A DNA stretch of 64,000 nt from Adineta ricciae (GCA_905250025.1 CAJNOJ010000002.1:1426001-1490000), one strand, 5' to 3'. Numbered from the stretch's first letter, positions 1 to 13,718 are shown. Translations and numbers: made by a program. Notes: generated by a model not told the origin, from the sequence alone.

Positions 1-2768
<2,768 letters not shown>

Positions 2769-4318
2769 CCTTGTGAACTTATTTCAAGTAAACTAAATAA
2801 ATGAAAAGGTTTGCTATGGGATGGAAAACAATCGACGTATTACACTCAGTAAAAGAAAACAACAAAACTGTAATGAAGAAATATTCGCTCCACACGATTG
2901 GTCGTTCACACACAAGAAACAAGGAAACGTGTGTATAGAGGGCGCTAGAGGTCGATGTATCTGAAAACTCGGTCATACGTATTTAATAACCGTAATTGTT
3001 ATTTAATGACATTGAATATGGACACTTAATATCGACAATCAAATCGCGTACATGCGCATATTTTCCTGGTTTATGTTTCGTGTCATGATATATATTTTTT
3101 GTTTTCTTTGCGCTTCATAGGTAAATATCTCGTGATATACTCCTGTTGCGAACTTTCTATCGTCATTAATAATTAAATAACCCGTAAAAATGAATGGTTT
3201 TCTAACAGTCATTCAAATTTCCCGTTCACCATTTGTTCAAATCCAGTACAGAGAAGCATCTACGTCATTGAATGCATGTGACAATCTACAAATAGTAATT
3301 CTATATACGACCTACACTATTGTTCTAGTCGACTCAATACATAAGAAGAAACACAGAACGATGATTTATTCATGCAAGGATCTCTTTGAGCGAATCAAGT
3401 ATCCGACAGTATACATCGATCTCGTGTTACAAATGAACCTTCCAAACTAATCATAGTTTGTTCTCGCTTGTATGCCCATGATTTTTCTTCATAGATCGAT
3501 CTTTATCCTATTGAACATAATTAACTTCGTAAGAGACTTGAACGATTCTCTGGAGATACATCAATTCTATTACTTTTCTTTCTCAATATAATTGTGCAAA
3601 TTATCAATGACTCAAATGGTATACTCGACAGAATATATGATCATTCAAAATGCAAGCATATAGAGCATACAAATTCATTGAACAACTGCCGTAATAGAAT
3701 GTCATAGCGAGACTGTTCCAGCTACTGCCGTTGAACTTCTTCACTAATACGCAATGTAGTCGTTAGCCTTGACGGTGCGCTTGGCGTCTGTTTGTTTTCC
3801 ATTTCATTCACCTGTTTCTACATCAAACATAATTTTCAATGCAAAATGTAGACATCCATCTGGGAAAGAAGACTTATTTGACAATAGTATAAAAAATTCG
3901 CCTATTAAATGTAAACCATAAAATAAACAGTTTTGCCGCATTTGATGGTGCCGAAACATGTTCATCTGTTTTAAGTGATGAGCATTTTCTCCTCGCAGCA
4001 ACATGCAATTGTCGTGAGATTAACAAAAGCCGATGATATCGAACTTTTTGTTTCAATTAAGAGACGATCCGAACCTCATCAGATCACATAAACAAAAAAC
4101 CGAGGGAAGAGAAAAGGAGAACCGTGCAGAAATAATAATAATAACTATTGTTAACATCGAATTACGATGAGAGCCATTGAATGTTGCTAGTTAGTTCTTT
4201 ACGAGCACGAGAGCACAGAGAAAAATCATCGACGAAGTAAGAGAAAAAAAAACTAGTTGAGAAATCAAGCCCGAGAAATAAACACATACGAATTCAAGCA
4301 ACTGATTTAGCCTGAGCA
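2769..4318. other. Intergenic region between CDC5L and the LU-domain gene
   Basis: The two flanking genes diverge from here, so the 1.55 kb should contain both promoters. I see no recognisable gene on the plus strand. On the minus strand at about 3710-4004 there is a coding-like stretch of about 66 codons ending near 3804. Downstream of it is a short ATG frame at about 3801 (reading MENKQTPSAPSRL) that stops near 3721. They are separated by a possible donor (cag/gtgaat), but neither resembles a known family, so I do not call a gene. Confidence 0.5.
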
Positions 4319-4825
4319 ATGACGGTTTTCTCTGTTATTATTGTTCTCATCAATTTCTACGGCATCAAACAAATTCAAGCTTTATCTTGCTTCAAATGTA
4401 TGACAACGGATTTTGAGAATGATCTCTGTACTGACCCATTCAATCCCATTGATAATCGACTCGAATACGAATGTCAAGCGACAATACAAGGCAAAAATGG
4501 CTTATTTCCCGCTCGGTTTTGCGTGAAAATATCTGGCATCGTCGTTGATACCGGTGCGAATCTAAATCGTTCATTGATTCATAAATCTCTCTATTTACGA
4601 ACATGTATTACTGAGAACATCATGGACTCGACGAGGTCGTTAGACTCAACAGGACATTTTCGTTTGAAGAATTTCGCTGGCATCGATGGTGAAGTCAAAG
4701 TGCAAGGAACGATTACACTGTGCACAATGGACGGGTGCAATCGAGCACGTTTATTCCATCGAGACGTTTTTCTAATTCTCAACTTATTTTGCTTTTTAAT
4801 TATCTATCAAAAAATAAACCATTAG
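4319..4825 (+). CDS. Ly6/uPAR (LU)-domain, GPI-anchored surface protein
   Basis: Single-exon ORF of 168 residues. Residues 1-22 form a signal peptide ending ...IQA just before LSCFKC. The mature part has the Cys spacing of a three-finger LU domain: it opens with CFKC and ends with CTMDGCN, the CN signature that closes this fold. The last ~20 residues (FLILNLFCFLIIY) are hydrophobic, as expected for a GPI-attachment signal. Invertebrate members such as quiver/sleepless modulate ion channels and receptors at the cell surface, but sequence alone does not fix the ligand here. The start is the first ATG after in-frame upstream stops. It lies between CDC5L and the bHLH-PAS gene with no sign of co-regulation. 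Confidence 0.75.
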   Translation: MTVFSVIIVLINFYGIKQIQALSCFKCMTTDFENDLCTDPFNPIDNRLEYECQATIQGKNGLFPARFCVKISGIVVDTGANLNRSLIHKSLYLRTCITENIMDSTRSLDSTGHFRLKNFAGIDGEVKVQGTITLCTMDGCNRARLFHRDVFLILNLFCFLIIYQKINH

Positions 4826-4859
4826 GTCAAATAGGAAAAGGCAACATTTCTATCGTGTC

Positions 4860-5115
4860 GAGTCCTAATCAACAAAATTAGTTCAAGTTCAGAACAAGAA
4901 GAAAAGAAGAAGAAGAAGAAGAAGAAAAAGAAAAACCGATTCGCTGACAAAACGACAGTAAAAAAAGGGAAAAAGGCAAGCAAATATAGAAGAAAAAAAG
5001 CTTCATTTGTTATCGTCTCGCCAAAACATTCAGGTAATGAGAGAGAAGAACAAAAAAAGACGAAGGTAGGCGACGAGAGAAGAAAAACTGAGAAAAGAAG
5101 GAAAAAAGAACAGAG
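4860..5115 (+). repeat. Purine-rich (GAA/AAG) low-complexity tract
   Basis: About 250 nt dominated by GAAGAAGAAG and AAAAAG runs on the plus strand, between the LU-domain gene and the bHLH-PAS gene. It probably lies in the 3' region of the first or the leader of the second. No ORF of note. Confidence 0.7.
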
Positions 5116-5275
5116 TTTATTATTATTTACGTCCTACGTGCGTATGACGATATATAGTGCACAAATATGTTAAAAATCATGCACACCAGTGTTTGCGTAG
5201 GCGAATTTACTTTATATTTGTAAAATTTAAGATACTTACAGTGATCATTTCTTTTTATTTGACATATTATAAACA

Positions 5276-6895
5276 ATGCAAAATCCATTACCTTTCTATT
5301 CCGAATATAATTCATATCCAACAGCGGATGGTTTTCTTTCGCACATACCGGATACAACGCTTGACAGTAATGTTTTCGCTCTATGTCCTTCGACTTCGCT
5401 GAATCCGAATCCTATGCCCATGGTGCCTCAACTAACACCATCAAACACAACAACATCAACCCCATTGGCGTCGAAAAAACGAAAAGCAACCATCGATACA
5501 GATGTAAGTTATTCACCGGCATCGATCTACAGTGATAACAGCAATATTTCGGATGCATCATATCCGACGTTTCATCGTCGTTCGACAGATTTCTCTCGAG
5601 GTTTACCACCAGGTCGAACTGGCACCATGGCAAATACGTCAATGATGACAACATCAGCGGAAGAAGGTAGTTCAGATGATAATGATGATGACGAAGAAGA
5701 AAACGATCTTGCACGTAAACGTGAAAAACACACTCAAGTCGAAGCTCAACGGCGTGCCTTAGAAAAAGCACATTTCCGTGAATTATCTACTTTAATTTCT
5801 GATAGAAATGACTCGAAATCTGCCAAATTACACCATCTTGATCTGCTTAAAATAGCTGCTAAACAAATAACAGAAATGAATGCTCGACATAAGCATGATC
5901 CATTGCGTCCATCAAATTTAACTGACAGCGAATTAAACTTTTTAACTATTGAAGCAAGTAATTCGTTCCTTTTCGTGACAACAGTTGAATCAGCATCCTT
6001 TTGTGTCATACGCGTCACTGATTCAATCAATCGTGTATTAAATGCCACTCCCGAGCAATGGTTGGGTCATAATTTTCTTTCATTTATCCATCCTGAAGAT
6101 GTTCTACGTATTCAAAGTCAATTAGTGTCGTTAAATCAACGTGTTGGTATTAAAATTCATTTCGATTGTCGAATCAAACAAGGAAATAGTGATTCGTACT
6201 CATCTGTTAACGTTGATGGAACGACTAAAATTCTTGATCATTCATTAACACCTTTGCAGACCAATGCTCCGGGCATTCTTGCTTTTATTGGTATCTGCCA
6301 TTTACCATTAATAACAAAATATAGTGAGACAAATATGAGTATATACAAAAATCCTCAATTGTTTACATTCCGTTGTCGGTGTTCCCCACACGACTGGAAA
6401 ATCTTTCTTATCGACCGTTCGGTTTCCACATTGCCGTCGACGTCCTGTGACACATTTCGTCACAAGTCAATCTTGGACTTTATTGCGAAACAAGACCAAG
6501 CACATGTCCATCAAACACTGTTACGTTCAACAACAACGGCAACTGACGAAACCATATCGTGCCATTTTATCTATCCGAATAATCAGTCATTAATACCTAT
6601 GACATTGGAAATCAAATCGTTCTTCAATCCAGTTCTTCATCGAGCAGATTTCATTGAATTAACATTCAAATGTTTAAACGATAAAGCGGACACATCGCTT
6701 TACGATCTGACCGATGGCGCAAAGGAAATCGAAAAACTATTATTAGAATCTGACCCGACGACATCAGCCTCAGCATCGATGCAACAAACGAACCATCCTC
6801 AACTTCAACATCACCAACTTCAGCATCATCCGACTACACAAAATGCGCCCTTTTTCGATGTCAACGACTGGATTACGAAGGATGAACTCTTTTAA
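5276..6895 (+). CDS. ARNT/BMAL-like bHLH-PAS transcription factor (intronless)
   Basis: 539 residues in one uninterrupted frame. Class II bHLH-PAS proteins (ARNT, BMAL/cycle) are obligate nuclear partners of other bHLH-PAS factors in clock, hypoxia and xenobiotic responses. An acidic run (DDNDDDEEEND) precedes the bHLH at about residues 146-200. The basic region reads KHTQVEAQRR, keeping the His, Glu and Arg-Arg positions (H-x3-E-x2-RR) that contact an E-box. PAS-A begins near 220 (SNSFLFVTT ... VLNATPEQWLGHNFLSFIHPEDV), very close in pattern to ARNT PAS-A. PAS-B lies at about 360-460 (FTFRCRCSPHDW ...). The C-terminus is Gln/His-rich and ends DVNDWITKDELF. It is shorter and more divergent than canonical ARNT or BMAL, so I give no orthologue symbol. 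Lack of introns is unusual beside its neighbours. Confidence 0.88.
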   Translation: MQNPLPFYSEYNSYPTADGFLSHIPDTTLDSNVFALCPSTSLNPNPMPMVPQLTPSNTTTSTPLASKKRKATIDTDVSYSPASIYSDNSNISDASYPTFHRRSTDFSRGLPPGRTGTMANTSMMTTSAEEGSSDDNDDDEEENDLARKREKHTQVEAQRRALEKAHFRELSTLISDRNDSKSAKLHHLDLLKIAAKQITEMNARHKHDPLRPSNLTDSELNFLTIEASNSFLFVTTVESASFCVIRVTDSINRVLNATPEQWLGHNFLSFIHPEDVLRIQSQLVSLNQRVGIKIHFDCRIKQGNSDSYSSVNVDGTTKILDHSLTPLQTNAPGILAFIGICHLPLITKYSETNMSIYKNPQLFTFRCRCSPHDWKIFLIDRSVSTLPSTSCDTFRHKSILDFIAKQDQAHVHQTLLRSTTTATDETISCHFIYPNNQSLIPMTLEIKSFFNPVLHRADFIELTFKCLNDKADTSLYDLTDGAKEIEKLLLESDPTTSASASMQQTNHPQLQHHQLQHHPTTQNAPFFDVNDWITKDELF

Positions 6896-7987
6896 ATTTG
6901 TGTATCAAACTTTTCGTTGTTAACTATGATGAAGATGTCAATAAACTTATTATTACTAGTAAATCTCAGTTGAGAAACCATTCAAATTCAACCAGTTCCT
7001 CTCTTCCTTGTTCGTCACCACTTTCCTAAAATTAATTTTGCGAACTAGCCAAGTATGAAACAAACGTGTGTGTCCTGAATCTTAATAGAAGATTCATTCA
7101 AAGGAAATATCATGCGCAGGATATGCCTGCAATGTCTTCTAGATAATTATTTCAATGCATTTAAAAATCACTGAGTTAGAAAAGTTTCCTGTTTTTGAGC
7201 AACAATCTAATGAACGACATTTTATACTACTGGCAATGAAACGCTAAATGGTTTTTCCTTTCCACCACTAGGAAGTATCCGGCTTATTCATAGTGAAACA
7301 TCAAAGTTCGATATCGTCTTCAATGTCACATGTCTGTTGAGTTCATTTTTTCAAAATTGCAATTAGTCTTGTTGATTTTGTATTTCCGGCTGACTGATAA
7401 ATGTCGACGGTGTTAATCATTTGTTTGTCGACGGATAAGTGACACATCTGCTTCCTTTCTTGTTTTATTGCATACCACTTATTGACAGTTCTTATCACTT
7501 AGAGAACAGCAGAATGAAATATGAGCGAACAATCCGTCATATCTGTTTTGTATCAATACAACCATTAAGCAATCTGTCAAATATTTTCTCAAAATCATAC
7601 TTGTGTCTTGAAAAGCGTTTGCTGACATTCTTTTAAAACACTAGAATAACAGACCGATCACTGAGTAAACATCAGCCAAAACCCATTCATGTCTCTTACC
7701 TTTCTGGCTTCTTTGTATGCAGATAAGAATGGTTGGCAAGTCGATAATTATCTATAATCGAAACTAAACGTGTACAATAAGAATACATCTAAGATTATCT
7801 GACCTAACTAAACATAGACTGCGTCTACCACGCGTTCAACTTTTTTTCTTTTTTCTTCCCCTATTTGAATCGCCAATCATATTCAGTCTTATCCATAAAT
7901 TATCACAATGGTCACATCTTTCAAGATAGATATTCATTATCATTCTGATCACAGTTCGATACGCTCATCTTCCCATAGAACTTTCTC
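6896..7987. other. Intergenic region
   Basis: AT-rich sequence of about 1.1 kb after the bHLH-PAS gene. No ORF with family resemblance, no repeat array and no RNA gene seen. It should contain the 3' UTR of the upstream gene and the promoter of the next one. Confidence 0.6.
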
Positions 7988-9112
7988 ATGAATACAGTCG
8001 CAACTGTTCAATCTATGCTATTATCAACAATGAAGAAACCATTGAGCGTGGACGACTCAACCGCGTTACCTGCGAAAAGAGTCAAACGTTCACTTGATGT
8101 CACATCACATTGGAAGAAAATACAAAGATTTGTCGAAACCAGTACTACACAAGTATTTGAATGCAGATCAAAAACTGATTGTAAGAGAACACACGAGAGA
8201 CACACAAACGAATGAAAAGAAACGTCCTTTGTTTAAGATTTAACCATGATCGATCCAGTTGGCGATCGATCGCATTTTGTCATATCGAAATCTAGTTATT
8301 ATTGGCTCAATGAATCGATACGTTTAATGCAGCAACATATCGAATATGGAACAACTTTTGACGCGGCTCTACTGGGTGAAATTGTTGAAATCGAACGAAA
8401 TCTCAAAGCACTCAAATGCAATGTGGAAAAACAGGGAATTGCAAAAACGTTTTTCTTCCGTGCCGAAGCTCTCGTAAATTTGATTCGATTATGCTGTACT
8501 CTTCACGGTAAATCTTTTTTTTTTAAACTCGACTGAATGTCGCCGAATACTATCTTTGTAGAAAATCCTCCAGAAAAATTTCGTCGACGTTTACACGCAC
8601 TATTCAATGTTTGTGCGAATTGTTGGCTGCATATGTTTGATATCGTATTACCAAAGTCTATTGTGCGTGTCGAAGAAAGTTTTCTGTTTGACGATGATTA
8701 TGGAGATTTCGAAAATGATTCGATCCTTCGACGTTATTTGAAAGCAGATCAAAAGAAAATCCAAAGTAATTATTTGACAAAATTGTTTTTTCTGCTCACT
8801 ATTTTCAATCGTACTATAGAAACACATATGGACCTACCAAATCTACGTCATATTCTTTACTCTATTCTTTTACTTATCGAGAAGTTTCATAGTTTGCAAT
8901 TAGTCGATGAAGTTTATCTTGGACGATTCGAAACAATTTATCAGATTTGGTTGTCCATTGATAATGAGATAAGTTCCCGCGAGCAAATTTTAGTGGAGAA
9001 AATGAAGAAAACATCGACGAAGAAGTCCACACAACGAATTTCATGGAATTTTATTGGCGATTGTCAAATATATGAGAAAATGTTCGGCACATTTACTAGT
9101 AATATGAAATGA
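7988..9112 (+). CDS. Unrecognised three-exon protein, about 337 residues
   Basis: Exons 7988-8180, 8238-8507 and 8562-9112 join in phase with GT-AG introns of 57 and 54 nt (total 1014 nt, 338 codons). The N-terminus has a basic NLS-like stretch (LPAKRVKRSLD). The rest is mostly helical in character, with repeated Leu/Phe/Tyr spacing and an acidic patch FDDDYGDFEND near the middle. I recognise no domain. A poly(A) signal AATAAA follows at about 9183. The downstream exons look strongly coding. Exon 1 is less certain, because a second open frame overlaps it at 8085-8180, but only the ATG-7988 frame fits the splice phase. Confidence 0.6.
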
Positions 9113-9229
9113 ATCTCGTTCTTTATTGATAGTGTGTCTTTTTATATACATATATTGTAAGATAATACGTTTTTCTTTTAGAAATAAATGCAATTATTAG
9201 AATTTTTCGTTCTTATCGAAAGACGTTTG

Positions 9230-9580
9230 CTAATATCTTCGGAATGACATGAGTAGAAGCTCACTGAGGAACACCGAAGTGAATAAACAAATCAGAAAGA
9301 CCAAATGCTCTTCGAGATAAACTTTGATGATGTTCGATATTTGATTGACTTCGACCTGCCGCGCAAATTTTTGTCGGTGGAACAAATTGGACACGTCGAT
9401 TTCAATTTTCCCCAATAGATGAAGAATATCCATGAGAAGGATTGTACAAATAAGCAATTGTAGTTTCGTTGGAACGAATGGCAGATGTATAAATCGGGAT
9501 ATCAGCACGGATAAGACACCCAAGATGATTCCACTCGGAATTTGAAGCGAAAGAAGTTTTGAATCGAAATTGAATTTCAT
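9230..9580 (-). CDS. FUN14-like small membrane protein
   Basis: 116-residue ORF starting with ATG at 9578-9580. The pattern resembles FUN14/FUNDC proteins: a Gly-containing hydrophobic helix (IPSGIILGVLSVLISRF), a second long hydrophobic helix, and a short turn GKIEID that matches the family's G-x-[IV]-x-[IV]-D element. A polar stretch and a C-terminal hydrophobic helix (VFLICLFTSVFLSELLL) follow. FUN14 proteins sit in the mitochondrial outer membrane and act in mitophagy and ER contact. The N-terminal LC3-interacting region of FUNDC1 is absent, and the glycine richness typical of the family is reduced. The assignment rests on topology and this one motif, so it is tentative. Confidence 0.45.
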   Translation of the reverse strand: MKFNFDSKLLSLQIPSGIILGVLSVLISRFIHLPFVPTKLQLLICTILLMDILHLLGKIEIDVSNLFHRQKFARQVEVNQISNIIKVYLEEHLVFLICLFTSVFLSELLLMSFRRY

Positions 9581-9669
9581 GATTTGACAATTAAATAACC
9601 AAGTAGAAATAAAACGAATGAAGATTTGCTATTTGCTTAGTAACTGTCTACTTGTTCGTTTGCGCCATA

Positions 9670-9901
9670 TTATGAGAACTCACTTGTGATATCATTTGTT
9701 GCCGTCGTCACACTCGATGCCGATGGAGAGTCGAAGAAAGTTTCTTTCGATTTGAGTCTTTTGCGAGCGTACAAATCAATTCGGTATATCAGACTTGCGA
9801 GGAGAATCGCCAGATTGCAAATGCCTGTAATAAAGCCAAGTAGACTCAAATCTTTCTTCTCAATCGATGCATTTGAGAGAAATCGATCGTAAATCCATGA
9901 A
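9670..9901 (-). CDS. Terminal exon of a single-pass membrane protein (5' exon not found)
   Basis: On the minus strand an open frame follows a good acceptor (ttttcgttttag, AG at 9902-9903) and runs to a TAA at 9670-9672. It encodes a hydrophobic helix (FITGICNLAILLASLIY) followed at once by a basic stop-transfer cluster (YARKRLKSK) and a Ser/Thr-rich tail. It has no ATG in frame, so an upstream exon is required. A candidate ATG frame of 50 codons lies at about 10112-10261 (-), but I could not find a phase-compatible donor. It may instead be a remnant. Family not recognised. Confidence 0.35.
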
Positions 9902-10334
9902 CTAAAACGAAAACTTAAGTAAATTTCTCTTGTAGAGTGTATCTCTACATTGTTTCATTTGTTTCTGTCAATAGATAGTTTGCGCTTGACATTATTTCAT
10001 CAGGATCTATCAAATAAATCTGCGCCAAATATAGACGAAAAGAAAAGACGCCAGTTAATATCGATGTTTATTAGTCCTTGTCGATATCATCATAAACAAG
10101 AAGAACATCACATCGTTGTTAATCCGTCGTCAGGGTGAATCAATAATGAGATGTATAGACAAGCTTTTGAAAGTTTTTCTTGAACCTCAACTTCAATGAT
10201 GTTTTGTATGAAAATGCTGTGTTGACATTTGATTAAAAGCCTAGTCAAGGTTGTATACATAAGCAGCGTGTATAAAAACATCCGAATACAAATGATTAAA
10301 ATTCATTTGTTTCGATATCAAATAGATTCTCCAA

Positions 10335-10973
10335 ATGTTCAAGTCGATTGCTGTTTTATTCTCTCTATGTATTGGTCTGATTATTGCTCAGCAAAATCTC
10401 TTCGATGATCGATATGGAAGTCGAATTCCACAACAACTACCATTTTTTGCTGCGGCTGGTGGAGGTTTTAACTTAAATCCCCCAGTGAATCCTGTCACTG
10501 TGAATAATAACAACAAGAACACTAATAACAATGATGGCTTAGTCGATGAATTTGGACAATGCGGTGGTTTAGATTGGGAAGGTCCGAAAACCTGCCGAGC
10601 GAACCTAGCTTGTTTTAAACGATCAAAATACTATTCCCAATGCTTATCTAATGAAGCAGCTGCAACTGCCACTCGACCAGCGCCACCAGTAATTCCACCA
10701 GGTGGTAAATGTCATGGTGGAAACGTTCGTGGACCACTTGCTTGTGCTATTGGTACAGCTTGTTTTATTCAAGCAGAAAATGTTCATGGCGAATGTAAAA
10801 CACATTGTCCACAAGGTTGGGCTTGTGAGAGACAAACATTACCCGAATGGGCACCATGTGGTGGTGAAGGTTACGTTGGTTTGACAAAATGTAAAGAAGG
10901 TCTTCATTGTATTGCACATTCAAAATGGTACCATGAATGTCGATCCGAATGTCCTGACGGATGGAAATGTTAA
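10335..10973 (+). CDS. Secreted protein with three CBM1-like (fungal cellulose-binding) modules
   Basis: 212 residues, single exon. A signal peptide (residues 1-18) leads into an Asn-rich linker and three Cys-rich modules at about 73-104, 124-154 and 172-203. Module 1 reads FGQCGG, then CRANLACF and KYYSQCL, the exact layout of fungal carbohydrate-binding module 1: GQCGG opening, conserved Cys, and an aromatic pair before QC. Module 3 (WAPCGGEGYVG...KWYHEC) also keeps the aromatic platform; module 2 has lost it (NVHGEC). CBM1 binds crystalline cellulose or chitin. No catalytic domain is attached, so the protein probably coats or targets polysaccharide outside the cell. It is a near relative of the gene at 12572-13472. 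CBM1 is essentially fungal, so an origin by transfer is plausible. Confidence 0.85.
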   Translation: MFKSIAVLFSLCIGLIIAQQNLFDDRYGSRIPQQLPFFAAAGGGFNLNPPVNPVTVNNNNKNTNNNDGLVDEFGQCGGLDWEGPKTCRANLACFKRSKYYSQCLSNEAAATATRPAPPVIPPGGKCHGGNVRGPLACAIGTACFIQAENVHGECKTHCPQGWACERQTLPEWAPCGGEGYVGLTKCKEGLHCIAHSKWYHECRSECPDGWKC

Positions 10974-11108
10974 ATAATACTTGACATTTCTCTTCTGTTT
11001 TGTTTTATTTTTTTGTTAAAACTATTCAAGGAAAAAGAGACAATTCGAAAATAAAGTAGTCAACAATATATACAGAGCGAAAGAGAACAGTGCTTATCGA
11101 ATATATAT

Positions 11109-11384
11109 TCAATCAAAACTTATGAAGAATTCAGTACCATCCGTTCTATCGGTAGGCGTTGACGAACTAAATGGATCTTCAGGTTTTGTACGATAAGCTT
11201 CCGATCGACCGAATAATGTATAAGACATAAATATCCATCCGCTGATACTTAAAACAGAGAGAATAATAATCGTAAGAATGATTCCTGATGAGGATGACGA
11301 ATCACTCGTTTCCGTAGTGGAATTCAAATATGAATTAATAATTGGCGCTGTTGTTGATAGTGACGAATTGTTCACAAGAATCAT
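11109..11384 (-). CDS. Small single-pass membrane protein, Ser/Thr-rich
   Basis: 91 residues from ATG 11382-11384 to a stop at 11109. The N-terminal half is rich in Ser/Thr/Asn with N-glycosylation sequons (NNSS, NST), then one hydrophobic helix (GIILTIIILSVLSISGWIF) and a short polar cytoplasmic tail. No family recognised. It lies tail-to-tail with the CBM1 gene at 10335-10973. The clean signal-less type III topology supports a real gene, but its short length leaves doubt. Confidence 0.45.
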   Translation of the reverse strand: MILVNNSSLSTTAPIINSYLNSTTETSDSSSSSGIILTIIILSVLSISGWIFMSYTLFGRSEAYRTKPEDPFSSSTPTDRTDGTEFFISFD

Positions 11385-12571
11385 TTTAATAAATCATTTT
11401 CATTTGATTGATATCGATTAAGAAAACTTCTGTAATCAATTCTGATTTGATGTTATCTCGTCGATAAACTTTCATCCTATTCAGTATTCTTCCATGTAGT
11501 CGTTTAATCTAAAGAGAACTAGACTGAGAGTAAACGAATGTATTTATAGACAAGTGCAAGCAGCAGGAGGGATGTTGTTTTTTTGACTCAAGGATATGGC
11601 CTCAGAGATAAAGGAAAGATATCAATGTGATAAATAAGCGAAATTCTTTGTTAAGAATGAGAACGATGTATTAGATAATATTAATGAGTCTGTCTTGCTT
11701 TCCGTGCTCACATACTCGATTTTTTACGATGCATGAAACCTCAATAATTGCCATTAGCAATTAGTTCCAAGCGTTTTCACAGATATAATAAGTACAGCTC
11801 GTTTCTACCAATACAACAGAACAAAAGACGCTTCAAAACATACATGCGTTAAGTAAAATGTACAAATAGAGATATAGAACTGATAGCAGACTACTTCTCT
11901 ATATTGTCGAGATTGAGATAAAGGTCACCGGATCATCGGTATCAACATATTTTGCAGACTATCTGACAAGATATCTATGCAAGCAAATTATTTGTCACTC
12001 GCATAAATCATACTTAAGAAAATAGCTCCGAGTACAATATACTTTCATAATATATAGAGCATATATCAAAAGCCGATGTTTTCTTGATTAAAAAGAGCAA
12101 CAAGCATCTTATCAATCACGAGAATAATCTAACCTAAATTGATATTTGTACATACTACAGAAGCTGGTTGTATGTATCAATACTTAGATAAGAGATGTTG
12201 TGGCAAAATTTGCTAAATGTTGGTTGGTGACCTGACAAGTCGTTTAATAAAGCGACATAATGTTGTTTTAGTTCCAGTTGACGTAAGCGAGCAATTTCTC
12301 GCGAAAACTTTTAACCTATAAAAGTACAGTATTACAGATATTTTGCTATTTCTTTCATATAATACATCTAATTTCAAAACATATTTAGCCTTTATTAAGT
12401 GCAATAGATTGAAAGCTTAAATAGACCAATCAATCTCAAAAGGATTAGAAAATAGCTCGAGTTTTGTTACAGGAGGAGTGATGAAAACAATTAATTATTT
12501 CTGGTATATAATAGACGTAGCCGATCAGTTGAATAAGGCTTTCATTTTCAAGTGCGTTGAATCGCGTCAAA
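11385..12571. other. Intergenic region
   Basis: About 1.2 kb of AT-rich sequence. No coding-like frame, repeat array or RNA gene seen. A TATA-like tataatagac at about 12508-12517 lies some 60 nt upstream of the second CBM1 gene's ATG and may be its core promoter. Confidence 0.5.
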
Positions 12572-13472
12572 ATGACTTCTACATTGTCGACCAAGTTAAT
12601 ATTACTCGCTGCAATCATTGGTGTCGCCTACTCGGTTGGTATCTATGAACAATGTGCTGGCGAAGGTTACGGCACATTTCCATGCGATGCTGGTTTAGGA
12701 TGTTTCCGCAGAAATAAATGGTACTCGTCCTGTCAACCTAGTTGTCCGAGAAATGTCGGTTGGGAATGTGAATTTGCTGCTGCTCCAGCAGCTGGCTGGA
12801 ATCAATGTGGTGGTGATGGCTGGGTTGGTTCAACTGTATGCGAATTCGGATATGCTTGTTATGCACGCAGTGTCTATTATTCACAAGTTCGTAGATAAAT
12901 CTTGATGTTGACTAGTTCATTTATTCAATACGAAAAATTCTAGTGTCGTCCAATCAATGACTGCCCAGCAGGTATGAGCCCACTTTGACTTACGGTAGCT
13001 CCTCACTATTGTTCGTTTTCTCCTTCTCAATAGGATGGGCATGTGGTGTGTATGTTCCTGTAACAGCTGCTCCAACAGTTCCAGTAGTCTCAACTGTAGT
13101 TGTTCCTACCACCGTACGTCCAGTTGTTGTACCAGCCTACTCACAATGTAATGGCATCGCTGGTGCAATCTGTGCCGCTGGAACTGCATGCTTCCGAAAC
13201 AGCGCACTCTATTCAGAATGTCGTCCAACTTGTCCACCAACCTGGGCATGTCAAACAGATGTTGTTGTTGCTGGTGACCAATGTGGAGGTATATAATCTG
13301 AACGAAAATCCAAGATTTCATCTATAAGAGACGATCCAACTTTCGTTTCTCCTTTTTAGGCGAAGGTTATTTTGGTTTAACACGTTGCGCACAAGGCCTT
13401 CGTTGCTATGCACGTAGCAAATGGTATTCACAATGCGCAGCTTCCTGTCCAGGCGCAGATTGGGCTTGTTAA
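12572..13472 (+). CDS. Secreted protein with four CBM1-like modules
   Basis: Four exons, 12572-12886, 12944-12971, 13034-13288 and 13360-13472, join in phase to 236 residues. I start at ATG 12572, because the open frame's earlier in-frame codon is TTG. Residues 1-20 form a signal peptide. CBM1-like modules follow: YEQCAGEGYG...KWYSSC, WNQCGGDGWVG...YYSQC, YSQCNGIAG...ALYSEC and DQCGGEGYFG...KWYSQC. They are separated by CPxxWxC-type spacers and, in the middle, a Val/Thr/Pro-rich linker. Introns fall inside modules 2 and 4 rather than between modules. The first donor (caa/gttcg) is weak. The product probably binds cellulose- or chitin-like polymers extracellularly. With the gene at 10335 it forms a small local family. 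Confidence 0.85.
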
Positions 13473-13718
13473 AAAGTGCAAACCGAAAATGATTGCGAAT
13501 AAATGATTTTTTCCTCTTTTTTGTGCTTTGATCATTTCTTATCAAAGTAGAAGAAAAAAGAATAGAACGGACGACATGTAATGTTGTCATTGCCTTGGTA
13601 TACCTTTCACTTTTGCATACGTTGAGAATGTTGTCAAGCACGTTTTTCACTATGATTTCTACAAACCAGAACAGAGTCAAACTCTACTCCGATGATGCTT
13701 TCTTTGTAGGACTTTAAT

